DNA of 64,000 nt from Cinnamomum chago (lineage: Eukaryota > Streptophyta > Magnoliopsida > Laurales > Lauraceae), in contig CP142461.1 in assembly GCA_038049695.1 (NCBI GenBank), positions 31,565,001-31,629,000 of the forward strand. The letters are read 5' to 3'. The first letter of the stretch is position 1. The number at the start of each line of letters is the position of its first letter. Shown piece after piece: positions 62,001 through 64,000 of the stretch. The notes under the pieces are model-generated. The model did no database searches and was not told the origin of the DNA. It saw only the letters and a list, made by a program, of their open reading frames with translations. The translations under genes were made by a program, and so were the position numbers.

Positions 62001-62559
62001 CGGGATCATATTTTTGAAGATGCCTTTAATCAGTTGAATGCATTGTCTGAAGAGGATCTGCGAGGGATGGTATGACCTCTGCCTATAAAATAGAATAATT
62101 CGTGTGCCCTCACATCATTTATTATTTGATAAACTGGTATCTGTTACAAGGTTTAAAAAATTGCATTCAGGACCCGACTCAGCCATGGCCAAGTCCGAGT
62201 TGACTCAGCCGAGTCCCATGATTCAAGTCCGAGTCCCAAAGGACCCGACTCGGTATGTGCGGTGCCTGAGTCGACTCGGCCGAATCAACTCGGACTCAGC
62301 TGATTTTTTAAGCCATGATCTGTTACCACCTTGAAGTCTGCCAGTTACAAAATCATGGTTCTTATATTTGGTTTGTTCCAAGTGTTTTCCTGCTGATAGT
62401 AATCATTTTTCATACTTTAAATGATGTCTTTAGATTCGAGTAACATTTGTCAATGAATTCGGAGTTGAGGAGGCTGGCATTGATGGAGGTGGGATTTTCA
62501 AGGACTTCATGGAGAATATTACTCGAGCTGCTTTTGATGTACAATATGGGCTATTTAAG
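10289..62559 (+). CDS. UPL6: HECT-type E3 ubiquitin ligase UPL6 orthologue, partial gene of 15 visible exons
   Basis: The spliced product is a UPL6-type E3 ubiquitin ligase. Family knowledge: these enzymes take ubiquitin from an E2 onto a HECT cysteine and pass it to a substrate. Seen: the first exon opens inside an IQ-type motif (KCYRGRK), followed by the UPL6-like blocks SDFLRQLLFFF, SGDFVLLVEACR, DPKLPWVCK, GDAPGWLLPLAVFCPVYK and IVDNEEFYEHEKPLSLKD. The start of the HECT domain (RNRFRIRRDHIFEDAF, NEFGVEEAGIDGGGIFKDF) is in the last two exons. Exons are 10289-10386, 10540-10667, 12370-12481, 19339-19519, 31280-31462, 31843-32025, 36916-36988, 51024-51142, 51238-51542, 51749-51845, 59961-60104, 61551-61637, 61749-61835, 61929-62069 and 62434-62559. 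All phases agree and no stop or frameshift is seen. From what I recall of the family, about 50 N-terminal residues and most of the HECT domain lie outside. UPL7 is the nearest paralogue but fits the N-terminal half less well. Confidence 0.9.
10540..10667 (+). CDS. UPL6: UPL6 visible exon 2
   Basis: The acceptor is CATCAG and the donor is G|GTGAGT. The exon completes the split R codon and encodes NCFSPDSDFLRQLLFFFN followed by SGDFVLLVEACRFIRHF, a helical N-terminal segment shared with UPL6. It ends one base into a Gly codon. Confidence 0.9.
10668..12369. other. UPL6 intron 2
   Basis: A 1.7-kb intron with several A and T runs (11018-11035, 12027-12040, 12229-12242) and a C-rich stretch of near repeats of GTGGGTCCACC at about 11440-11660. 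No element boundaries were resolved. Confidence 0.6.
12370..12481 (+). CDS. UPL6: UPL6 visible exon 3
   Basis: The acceptor is GTGCAG and the donor is AG|GTAACT. It encodes GNILSLFAGSDYSSKN and VRKLALACLQAVHHN, ending two bases into an Arg codon that exon 4 completes. Confidence 0.9.
12913..13175. repeat. 93-bp tandem repeat, three copies
   Basis: GGTTGGTTCTGC or its variant starts at 12913, 13006 and 13099, so the period is 93 bp. The third copy is 71 bp because a 22-bp segment (the GGTGCTCGATGG part) is missing. The repeat lies in the leader between PBS and gag of the Copia fragment. Confidence 0.88.
13507..13985 (+). pseudogene. Copia gag fragment
   Basis: The frame opens at 13507 and reads MESKGESSTGSSQQ, then a Copia gag N-terminal block (FNSTNYKDWAYSARMAI) and, after stops at 13797-13799 and 13828-13830, the UBN2-like block ILELKMEITSFKQGTLSIGD. 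It stops where recognisable element sequence ends. It is inactive: nonsense codons and no downstream pol. Confidence 0.7.
14205..17423. mobile_element. Solo-LTR-like element, 3.2 kb
   Basis: It begins TGTCACGTCCCCCG and ends GCGGACCTTACA, flanked by an exact 5-bp duplication ACAGC at 14200-14204 and 17424-17428. The start resembles that of the 7812 element (TGTCACG[A/T]CCC), suggesting one broad family. There is no retroelement ORF. It contains four CCGATCGATCGG palindromes (16245-16350), a TA run near 15967-15995 and a 20-bp direct repeat near 16448-16488. It may be a solo LTR or a large non-autonomous element. Confidence 0.72.
16245..16350. repeat. Four copies of a CCGATCGATCGG palindrome
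   Basis: The 12-bp perfect palindrome occurs four times in about 105 bp, mostly with TCCGATCGATCGG context, separated by a short TCTCAGTTAACTGAGA inverted repeat. It lies inside the 3.2-kb LTR-like element. Confidence 0.9.
17429..19338. other. Right part of UPL6 intron 3
   Basis: AT-rich intronic DNA. I see no coding similarity or element boundary here. It ends with the exon 4 acceptor. Confidence 0.6.
19339..19519 (+). CDS. UPL6: UPL6 visible exon 4
   Basis: The acceptor is TGCACAG and the donor is ATG|GTACAC. It encodes DGLKDQLYLSPESSS, VILLEAVVTLADPKLPWVCK and a following segment ending in DIVLTRM. The phase-0 end matches the phase-0 start of the next exon 11.8 kb downstream. Confidence 0.88.
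19583..19979. mobile_element. Possible older LTR-like element, left part, interrupted by Copia 1
   Basis: The sequence starting TGTCCCAGACCGACAGTCC and its style resemble the TGTC-type LTR-like elements at 7812 and 14205. It continues beyond the Copia insertion at about 25450-25840. No target duplication could be confirmed, so this is a weak call. Confidence 0.3.
19985..20294 (+). repeat. Copia 1 5' LTR
   Basis: 310 bp, TG..CA, directly followed by the primer-binding site TGGTATCAGAGC. Confidence 0.95.
20975..25129 (+). pseudogene. Copia 1 gag-pol polyprotein with a single TAG
   Basis: Order along the frame: gag (ITLI-like start then FTGKNYPAWSFQFQTYLEAK), two CCHC knuckles (CYSCKKFGHLASQC and CSYCKKLGHIISEC, from about 21674), protease (WFLDSGASNHMT, about 22045), GAG-pre-integrase (LWHKKLGHP), integrase (VHSDVWG, then FIDDFSRFTW), RT (YKARLVALGN, LLVYVDDIVITGP near 24176) and RNase H (YSDADWAGCPDTRRSTTGW, about 24661). 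TAG at 23813-23815 sits where Copia 2 has Gln in GNKQEYGIDY, a C-to-T type change. The codon matching the Copia 2 gag ATG is ATA here (20975-20977); an upstream in-frame ATG exists at 20876. Otherwise the frame is open. Confidence 0.9.
25137..25444 (+). repeat. Copia 1 3' LTR
   Basis: 308 bp, preceded by a G-rich polypurine tract and followed by the CAACT duplication. Confidence 0.95.
25450..27699. other. UPL6 intron 4 segment after Copia 1
   Basis: 25450-25840 may continue the older LTR-like element cut by Copia 1. An open stretch at 26708-26983 has no recognisable domain. I see no element ends in the rest. Confidence 0.4.
27700..28400 (+). pseudogene. Degenerate RTE LINE (endonuclease and RT scraps)
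   Basis: The plus-strand translation near 27735-27830 (ILDLVVALDLARANMYLDKK) resembles the endonuclease segment of plant RTE-type LINEs. Around 28250-28370 scraps match the RT segment between the GLHQGS-like and ADD-like motifs (ALTVANLLGEIQDVPWSM) with frameshifts. No full motif set or ends are visible, so this is an old decayed copy. Confidence 0.5.
28699..29790 (-). mobile_element. 5'-truncated RTE LINE with 19-bp target duplication
   Basis: The duplication AACTCTTCAAAAAATAATA is exact at 28680-28698 and 29791-29809. Read on the minus strand, the element starts in the RT domain (FIDLKKAYDRVPRE, then GLHQGSALSPYLFALVMDEI) and ends with ALNRFDWRRQIHIADPT plus a short GGTTTGG tail, typical of plant RTE. 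There is no 5' part, as is common for LINE insertions. Confidence 0.9.
28721..29784 (-). pseudogene. RTE reverse transcriptase C-terminal half, broken
   Basis: The RT frame is open from 29784 to about 29500, then shifts: an extra 8 bp (TGGCGTGG-type duplication near 29505-29520) puts the catalytic FADDIVLADETRE into another frame. A stop (TGA) follows REN. A second open part, 29218-28721, carries the C-terminal domain (KYYKVVVRPALLYGSECWAV, RENRLKWFGHVRRRP). It could not be translated as one protein. Confidence 0.85.
29791..29872. repeat. Short tandem repeat of an ACTCTTCAAAAAATAAT-type unit
   Basis: About four imperfect copies of a 17-22 bp unit follow each other, ending in an A run. The first copy is also part of the RTE target duplication. 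Confidence 0.8.
29873..31279. other. Rest of UPL6 intron 4 with a LINE-tail remnant
   Basis: Mostly unremarkable intron. At about 30763-30812 the text CCCCGATAATTGGGATAAGG followed by GAT-rich triplets resembles an RTE 3' tail with its body missing. The exon 5 acceptor follows. Confidence 0.4.
31280..31462 (+). CDS. UPL6: UPL6 visible exon 5
   Basis: The acceptor is GATGCAG and the donor is GAG|GTAAAT; it spans exactly 61 codons. It encodes GRVSSLEHVLILVASHNGQH and SFSSQILSIPFLWRHF, strongly UPL6-like. Confidence 0.9.
31843..32025 (+). CDS. UPL6: UPL6 visible exon 6
   Basis: The acceptor TTCTTCTAG follows a pyrimidine tract and the donor is CTG|GTAAGG; it spans 61 codons. It encodes VFGTRRLTEHYIHQIALCLH and PGYACLLGNILEIAGVALSQ. 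Confidence 0.9.
32227..32451 (+). mobile_element. Possible LTR-like fragment starting TGTTACACCCCG
   Basis: The start resembles the TGTCACG-type starts of the two solo-LTR-like elements in this gene. It is cut at 32452 by another LTR, and no right end was found. Confidence 0.3.
32452..32838 (+). repeat. LTR of a TGAT-type gypsy-like element, plus strand
   Basis: 387 bp, TGATGCAGGCCAGACC to GGCTGTGTCA, followed by ATTGGTATTAGAGCCG, a diverged tRNA-iMet primer site. The start and layout match the LTRs at 52797 and 56034. The downstream leader (to about 33430) is rich in C and A and poor in G, as in the 52797 element. Confidence 0.75.
32839..33480 (+). mobile_element. A/C-rich leader of the TGAT-type element
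   Basis: This stretch is dominated by CCA, CCC and AAC triplets with few G, and includes an 18-A run near 33271. No gag is recognisable. It corresponds in position and composition to 53230-54240 of the gypsy element. Confidence 0.5.
33481..35390. other. Unassigned part of UPL6 intron 6
   Basis: It contains a (CT)n microsatellite at about 34031-34060 and a roughly 50-bp direct duplication at about 35268-35390 (GGCAGTACCAACTTCC and TAGTACCAACTTTCC variants). No ORF with a known domain is seen. The right end may be the internal leader of the minus-strand element whose LTR follows. Confidence 0.4.
35391..35746 (-). repeat. LTR related to the 32452 LTR, opposite orientation
   Basis: The reverse complement starts TGATGGACCTAGCC and ends CTGCGCCA. 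It shares long blocks with 32452-32838, such as ATTGGGTTCAG, TCATGGATTGTTACATGG-like text and CGATCAATCCTTCGGGAG. The two therefore form an inverted pair 2.9 kb apart, presumably two separate insertions. Confidence 0.7.
35747..36915. other. Right end of UPL6 intron 6
   Basis: AT-rich intron with a (TA)n run at 36589-36614. No coding similarity or element ends are seen before the exon 7 acceptor. Confidence 0.6.
36916..36988 (+). CDS. UPL6: UPL6 visible exon 7
   Basis: A short 73-bp exon with acceptor GGACCAG and donor A|GTAAGG. It encodes VIDFAAVSTFLLEALPPLRS and then SIRE. Identification rests on family similarity and on phase agreement with exons 6 and 8, which are 4.9 kb and 14 kb away. 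Confidence 0.85.
37339..37654 (-). repeat. Copia 2 3' LTR
   Basis: 316 bp including a long GA repeat; the left member of the pair in window coordinates, next to the PPT. Confidence 0.93.
37649..41780 (-). pseudogene. Copia 2 gag-pol with at least six lesions
   Basis: gag starts with ATG at 41780 (MEKNDITLIKFNGKNY). Lesions, read against Copia 1: a frameshift in gag near 41440 before LSIQDYYSQF; a frameshift through the zinc knuckles near 41100; TAA near 39927 in integrase, where Copia 1 has Gln; a frameshift near 39730 after NRLPSSRL; a frameshift near 39240 before the RT; and TGA near 38042, where the family has Trp after GDTLIS. Intact blocks include protease (YIDSGASNHMT), integrase (VHSDVWG), RT (YVDDIIITGP) and RNase H (CSEILWLRGLLSE). 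A 36-bp tandem duplication encodes MPAPPEASSPV repeats near 40860-40930. Confidence 0.9.
42494..42793 (-). repeat. Copia 2 5' LTR
   Basis: 300 bp, adjacent to the PBS. It is the same sequence as the left LTR except for a shorter GA repeat and TATCA instead of TAACA at the end. Confidence 0.93.
42807..42896 (+). mobile_element. 90-bp RTE 3'-end fragment with 20-bp target duplication
   Basis: The sequence matches the last part of the RTE at 28699-28790 (CAGATTTGATTGGCGTCGTC to a GGTTTGG tail). The 3' duplication TTTGCTAATATGAACTAAAA is at 42897-42916. The 5' copy is split: TTTGCTAATATG at 37327-37338, then AACTAAAA at 42799-42806, with Copia 2 between the halves. The LINE fragment therefore integrated first. 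Confidence 0.9.
42917..43719. other. Part of UPL6 intron 7 without an assigned element
   Basis: It contains a short direct duplication (AAGATCATTAAAATCTTTCC at about 42954 and 42977) and a (TTG)n run near 43100. No known coding domain is seen. Confidence 0.5.
43745..44947. mobile_element. Non-autonomous hAT element A, 1.2 kb, with 8-bp duplication
   Basis: An exact 8-bp duplication TTTCAGAC lies at 43737-43744 and 44948-44955. The termini are CATGGTTGTCAGTTCTG on the left and, inward from the right, CAAAGTTCTCAATTCCG; both are followed by GTTTCGG/GTTCCGG-type subterminal sequence. There is no transposase. The interior is pyrimidine-rich on the plus strand and contains leader-like sequence (AAAACCCTAATTC near 44010) and donor-like CCAG|GTGAGC near 44357, which could be captured host DNA. 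Confidence 0.85.
45231..45815. repeat. 291-bp direct tandem duplication
   Basis: ATTCAACAAC...AAAGTTT starts at 45231 and again at 45522; both copies include GCTTCAAATATACATCACA, GAACTTGGAAAATTTGTCC and TTTTAGTGGAAGAACC. The copies have diverged by substitutions and small indels. They are internal to candidate element B. Confidence 0.88.
46431..47095 (+). mobile_element. Gypsy-type LTR plus gag fragment
   Basis: A TGATATAGGACAG to AGCATCA segment (about 46431-46812) has the TGAT..CA layout of the gypsy LTRs in this window and is followed by TTTGGTATCAGAAC, a primer-site-like sequence. The downstream frame 46814-47095 encodes KTIDEYTCQFSKM and LNRFIRALRLDIFEIMN, a Ty3/gypsy gag pattern. No pol or 3' LTR is recognised. 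Confidence 0.65.
47096..48540. other. Interior of candidate element B with a 174-bp duplication
   Basis: A direct duplication at about 47735-47830 and 47909-48000 (offset 174 bp) shares GGGCAAATGCC and CTTCTTACCTTTTCT. The rest is AT-rich with no recognised coding sequence; 48435-48500 is a T/A-rich run. Confidence 0.5.
48809..50010. mobile_element. 1.2-kb composite insertion with 10-bp target duplication
   Basis: ACATCCTGTG is exact at 48799-48808 and 50011-50020. A 10-bp duplication fits a Mutator-like insertion better than hAT. Both ends are TA-rich. Inside are two inverted-repeat pairs: 48870-48955 against 49453-49530 (GGGAGATGCTCCTATGAGAG), and 49530-49575 against about 49880-49930 (AAGGTAAGCTCAAGTGTG). 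An L1 fragment lies between the arms of the first pair. No transposase is seen. Confidence 0.7.
48956..49440 (-). pseudogene. 5'-truncated L1 LINE, RNase H domain
   Basis: The minus-strand frame 49408-49196 reads TDEVKVLAILEALLLYHSLY then YLIVDSGSANAISWVKSLRG, the L1 RNase H-like domain. The 3' end reads AATAAAATCTTTCGGTTACC, a usual plant L1 tail. It is flanked by the arms of an inverted repeat. Confidence 0.75.
50711..51023. other. Right end of UPL6 intron 7
   Basis: About 300 bp of ordinary AT-rich intron leading to the exon 8 acceptor; nothing else seen. Confidence 0.6.
51024..51142 (+). CDS. UPL6: UPL6 visible exon 8
   Basis: The acceptor is CATATTAG and the donor is TTG|GTGTGC. It encodes the acidic segment IPDEDEMALDEEFVGEILDK and then LEQQISNAIDPRLLQQL. 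The acidic stretch between two conserved blocks matches the UPL6 layout. Confidence 0.86.
51238..51542 (+). CDS. UPL6: UPL6 visible exon 9
   Basis: The exon encodes VNILLRDTS, IGAVCTFLHVTFNILPLERI, LAYRTDLVRILWNFMKRC and GDAPGWLLPLAVFCPVYK. The acceptor chosen is GGGCAG at 51232-51237 because it gives the family-like junction QLVNILL and a 95-bp intron. A second in-frame acceptor, CTTCAG ending at 51207, would add ten residues (VGTETFSIGQ) and leave a 65-bp intron. The donor is AA|GTACGT. Confidence 0.88.
51749..51845 (+). CDS. UPL6: UPL6 visible exon 10
   Basis: The acceptor is GCTTCAG and the donor is CAG|GTTGTT. It encodes HMLMIVDNEEFYEHEKPLSL and then KDIRCLIVLLRQ, among the most conserved plant UPL6/UPL7 segments. 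Confidence 0.92.
52400..52796 (-). pseudogene. Dead Copia RNase H fragment, part 1
   Basis: Minus-strand scraps read MWIKNLHWKTCVC, then KHIEAYFTPL, then LADLF-like text and DRQAENIDIHAL, the end of a Copia RNase H. Stops and shifts are frequent. The match continues across the gypsy element into 56437-56760. Confidence 0.65.
52797..53216 (+). repeat. Gypsy element 5' LTR
   Basis: 420 bp, TG..CA; the pair is at 56034-56431. Confidence 0.93.
54644..55370 (+). pseudogene. Gypsy gag-protease remnant
   Basis: The frame 54644-54841 reads YFEQFLNHGDLTVNNYTREY, a gypsy gag pattern. After stops, 55006-55218 carries a retropepsin-like block (CEDMLFNMVIGNGSAVNF, then VIDKLHWPTEKL). The position where the family has the catalytic Asp of D-G-G-S or D-S-G-S is Gly here (IGNGS, about 55115). 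Downstream text near 55330 resembles the LLGRPW region in a shifted frame. It is non-functional as read. Confidence 0.75.
55358..55989 (+). pseudogene. Gypsy element 3' frame remnants
   Basis: Open stretches at 55358-55681 (acidic and lysine-rich, PMKEQTEDIKDDIVKQDQRK) and 55678-55989 have no recognised domain. A short frame just before the PPT reads LEDEFLPRGGN, resembling the usual C-terminus of gypsy polyproteins. They are probably degenerate remains, not genes. Confidence 0.45.
56034..56431 (+). repeat. Gypsy element 3' LTR
   Basis: 398 bp; relative to the 5' LTR it lacks about 20 bp around the text GTTTATCTCAATTAGAAA. It is preceded by a purine-rich tract. Confidence 0.93.
56437..56760 (-). 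pseudogene. Dead Copia RT/RNase H fragment, part 2
   Basis: The minus strand reads IGRLIHISISKTNIAYVIGL, then LMQSPHTIYLVAV, ILRYLK and NELLHSKHRYLDV, typical of the Copia RT to RNase H transition. It is the upstream half of the fragment at 52400-52796, separated by the gypsy insertion. Confidence 0.7.
56790..57800 (+). pseudogene. Degenerate gypsy integrase and C-terminal region
   Basis: The plus-strand translation near 56815-56850 reads VDRFSKMVHFSPC. Scraps after it match the integrase core (text like LWQQLGSRDRVAIQ, then NHPRTDGW near 57030). Near 57490-57600 GPGRIKHQFGDCAYEVQLPS and SNIFNVADLTPS resemble the integrase C-terminal domain. Many frameshifts and stops. No LTRs belong clearly to it. 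Confidence 0.7.
57801..58330. other. Unassigned part of UPL6 intron 10
   Basis: It holds an 18-A run (57903-57920) followed closely by a T run (57938-57954), which could form a hairpin. No coding similarity is seen. Confidence 0.5.
58340..58518 (+). mobile_element. Au-like tRNA-derived SINE
   Basis: A 179-bp element has an A-box-like TGGTGCAGTGG (about 58353) and a B-box GGTTCGAGACC (about 58398), with a body containing CTAGACCC, GGGACCCGCACTGGG and a terminal T run, as in plant Au SINEs. The target duplication ATAGAAAAT is exact at 58331-58339 and 58519-58527. The internal boxes indicate an RNA polymerase III promoter. Confidence 0.88.
58528..59353. other. Unassigned part of UPL6 intron 10
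   Basis: AT-rich intron without recognised coding sequence or element ends. A purine-rich open stretch near 59048-59260 has no known domain. Confidence 0.5.
59362..59739. mobile_element. hAT-type MITE, 378 bp
   Basis: The left terminus CATAGTTGTCAATTCCGTTC is repeated inverted at the right (CGGAATTGACAACTATG), about 20 bp perfect. The 8-bp flanks are CTTTCCAC (59354-59361) and CTTTTCAC (59740-59747), one mismatch. The termini match those of elements A and B in intron 7. No ORF. Confidence 0.9.
59961..60104 (+). CDS. UPL6: UPL6 visible exon 11
   Basis: The acceptor is GTTTACAG and the donor is CAG|GTATAT; it spans 48 codons. It encodes ALWQLLWVIPVKF and later NTVSIKTSELLTQ. It follows exon 10 in frame across an 8.1-kb intron. 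Confidence 0.9.
60525..60778 (-). mobile_element. TRIM-like miniature LTR element, 254 bp
   Basis: Two direct repeats, 60525-60592 and 60714-60778, begin TGTTAATAACCAGTAAC and end ATCAACG or ATCAACA (68 and 65 bp). Read on the minus strand, a primer-site-like TATCAGAGCCAAAG adjoins one repeat and a purine tract (AAAGGGGGC) adjoins the other, the layout of a terminal-repeat retrotransposon in miniature. The flanks are TAATC and TAATT, a 5-bp duplication with one mismatch. No coding capacity. Confidence 0.82.
60779..61550. other. Rest of UPL6 intron 11
   Basis: AT-rich with T runs. A GC-richer stretch at about 61205-61330 has no recognised domain; no element boundary was found. Confidence 0.5.
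61551..61637 (+). CDS. UPL6: UPL6 visible exon 12
   Basis: The acceptor is CTGTTTCAG and the donor is CAG|GTAACT; 29 codons, phase 0. It encodes LQDWNNRRQFTSAADFYAQE. Confidence 0.9.
61749..61835 (+). CDS. UPL6: UPL6 visible exon 13
   Basis: The acceptor is TTCTTTCAG and the donor is ACG|GTAAGT; 29 codons, phase 0. It encodes AVVENTRAYEILKQASFLVP and then FTSRVKIFT, just ahead of the HECT domain. Confidence 0.9.
61929..62069 (+). CDS. UPL6: UPL6 visible exon 14 (start of HECT domain)
   Basis: The acceptor is CTATCAG and the donor is ATG|GTATGA; 47 codons. It encodes SQLAAARQRNG and NRFRIRRDHIFEDAFNQL, where the HECT N-lobe begins. Confidence 0.92.
62147..62317. mobile_element. hAT-type MITE, 171 bp, in intron 14
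   Basis: The 8-bp duplication ATCTGTTA is exact at 62139-62146 and 62318-62325. The inverted ends are CAAGGTTTAAAAAA and, inward from the right, CATGGCTTAAAAAA. The interior is built of GACTCGG, CCGAGTC and CGAGTCG repeats. It lies 116 bp upstream of HECT exon 15. Confidence 0.88.
62434..62559 (+). CDS. UPL6: UPL6 visible exon 15 (HECT N-lobe)
   Basis: The acceptor is GTCTTTAG and 42 codons follow, including IRVTFVNEFGVEEAGIDGGG and IFKDFMENITRAAF, a classical HECT signature. The donor AAG|GTTGTT is non-consensus after +2. Intron 15 runs past the window end. Confidence 0.9.
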
Positions 62560-62824
62560 GTTGTTACTTGTCCTCTATAATACTGAATCACTTCATTTAA
62601 TTTAATTTATTTTATTAAATGAAGTGGTTGCTGGTGTATATTACTAAGTGAAGGTAAATGCAAGTTATTTTGTTGGTGTGAAGGACTCGAGATTACCTTA
62701 AAGAGTAATTTAAATTGAATGAATACTTGGGTCTCACATTGACGTCAATCAAAGGCAAAAATAAAGAGAAAAGCAGGTGTTGATGTGTTTGTGGTTCAAA
62801 CCAAGTGGGTTGAAGGTGAGTCAC

Positions 62825-63085
62825 GTCTCAGTTAGCAACAATTCTCTGGCAAGAATAGGATAGAATGATTGATAGTTTCTAAAGAAAAACGCGCAACATT
62901 ATATAGTTATTACCAAATGATAATAACAAAGCTGGATCTTCATATTACATAAGCCAAGTCTCAGTTAGCAACAATTCTCTAGCAAGAATATGATAGAATG
63001 ATTGATAGTTTCTAAAGAAAAACACACAGCATGAATAGTTATTACCAAATGATAATGACAAAGCTGGGTCTTCATATTACATTTT
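62825..63085. repeat. 133-bp direct tandem duplication
   Basis: GTCTCAGTTAGCAACAATTC begins at 62825 and again at 62958; both copies continue through GATAGAATGATTGATAG and TTATTACCAAATGATAA. They differ at a few sites and by a small indel. It lies in UPL6 intron 15. Confidence 0.88.
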
Positions 63086-64000
63086 GGAATCTTATAGAGA
63101 CTGAAGGTCATGACTCATAATTACTAGCATGAAAATCCCTATGCAAACCTTATACTTTCAAGAGTAGTAGTTAAAGGAACTCTCTTAGACTTCCAAGAAT
63201 AGTGGTTAATGCAACTCCTAGATTTCCAAATTAGTAATGACTGCAACTCCTAGAATTTCATGATTCAACACTTTGGCTCATTTCACTCAAAATAAAATTG
63301 TACCGAAATGCCCTTATTCTTAATGGGCATACAAATAAATCCAAAATCCAAAAGTTGACCATGGACTTTGGCCAATAGGCTTGGCCGAGCAGGCCTCCAG
63401 CCCCTTTAAGGCTCACTACTGCATCTTCCACCCCTTTTGGCTATCAAACCTCTCCCTGTATCTTCCGCTAAAGCCATGATTGGGTTTTCAGCAGTTTGAT
63501 TTGACTCGTTTGATGATGCCACCATGATTTTGTTTTGACATTAGGAATGGAGGTCCACTTACTCAAATAAAAGTTATTTCCTTTGGCAAAAGGGTGGTTT
63601 TAGGTCAAAAGTCAGTATCTAATTATGTAGTTTTTGTTTGAAGTGGAATGGATTTTTTTAATTTGAAGTGGTCAAAGCCTACATGGAGCAGATTAACCAT
63701 CCTAAGAAGGCCCACAAGTGTCCCAACTAGTTTTGATCAAGACAAACAGTCCCCAAGAAATTCAATAAAATCCAAATCCGGGGGCTGTTATGGCAATATA
63801 GGAGAATGCAGGGGCTTATCTTCAAATTTTGCTTATGCTGGACTCTTAAAATAGAGGCTGGATGTGCAGAATTTTTGAGCAGCAGGTTGGTGGGTGAAAC
63901 CCAACCCAACCCAACCCATGCTAATAAGTCACCCTAGGGTAGCCTGGAAGCCTACTACCAGATTGTGCAGTGAGATTGATCAAAGAATGGCCCATGTGTG
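63086..64000. other. UPL6 intron 15, right part
   Basis: AT-rich intron with a short CCCAA repeat near 63898-63917. The next HECT exon is not within the window. Confidence 0.55.

Overview
The window is plant nuclear DNA: low GC, plant-type spliced exons, and many plant transposable elements (Copia and Ty3/gypsy LTR elements, RTE and L1 LINEs, a tRNA-derived SINE, hAT elements, a TRIM). The backbone is one plus-strand gene, an orthologue of the plant HECT E3 ubiquitin ligase UPL6. Fifteen consecutive coding exons lie between 10289 and 62559. They join in one reading frame (2064 bp, 688 codons) through GT..AG introns. The first coding exon lies to the left and the rest of the HECT domain, with the catalytic cysteine, lies to the right. 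About 2 kb of coding sequence is spread over 52 kb because the introns are packed with mobile DNA, which suggests an angiosperm with a large genome. A magnoliid or other woody lineage is possible, but the species cannot be read from this window.

Layout. 1-10288, upstream intron or flank: an autonomous-type hAT element (871-6470, 8-bp target duplication, transposase on the minus strand with one premature stop, and a 154-bp tandem array in its 5' leader), then a 2.4-kb TG..CA solo-LTR-like element ending 48 bp before the first visible exon. 10289-19519, exons 1-4: intron 3 holds a 5' Copia fragment with a 93-bp tandem repeat and a second large solo-LTR-like element (3.2 kb). 19520-31279, intron 4: a nearly intact Copia element (19985-25444), a degenerate RTE, and a 5'-truncated RTE with a 19-bp duplication. 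31280-36988, exons 5-7: intron 6 carries two related LTRs in opposite orientation. 36989-51023, intron 7: a second, recent but coding-dead Copia element (37339-42793) inside the target duplication of a 90-bp RTE fragment, a hAT element inserted in the terminus of a larger hAT-like element, gypsy remains, and an L1 LINE split by a 1.2-kb insertion. 51024-62559, exons 8-15: intron 10 holds a defective gypsy element nested in a dead Copia fragment, gypsy integrase remains, a SINE and a hAT MITE. Introns 11 and 14 hold a TRIM and another MITE.

How it works together: one host gene appears intact as far as it is visible. Its introns record successive insertions whose relative order can be read from nested target duplications. 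The elements are either dead or carry clear lesions. I found no rRNA genes, standard tRNA genes, CRISPR arrays or bacterial-type features. The points most worth a second look are the Copia element with near-identical LTRs and a broken coding region, the hairpin array inside the hAT leader, and the nesting of the hAT-like elements at 43720-48620.
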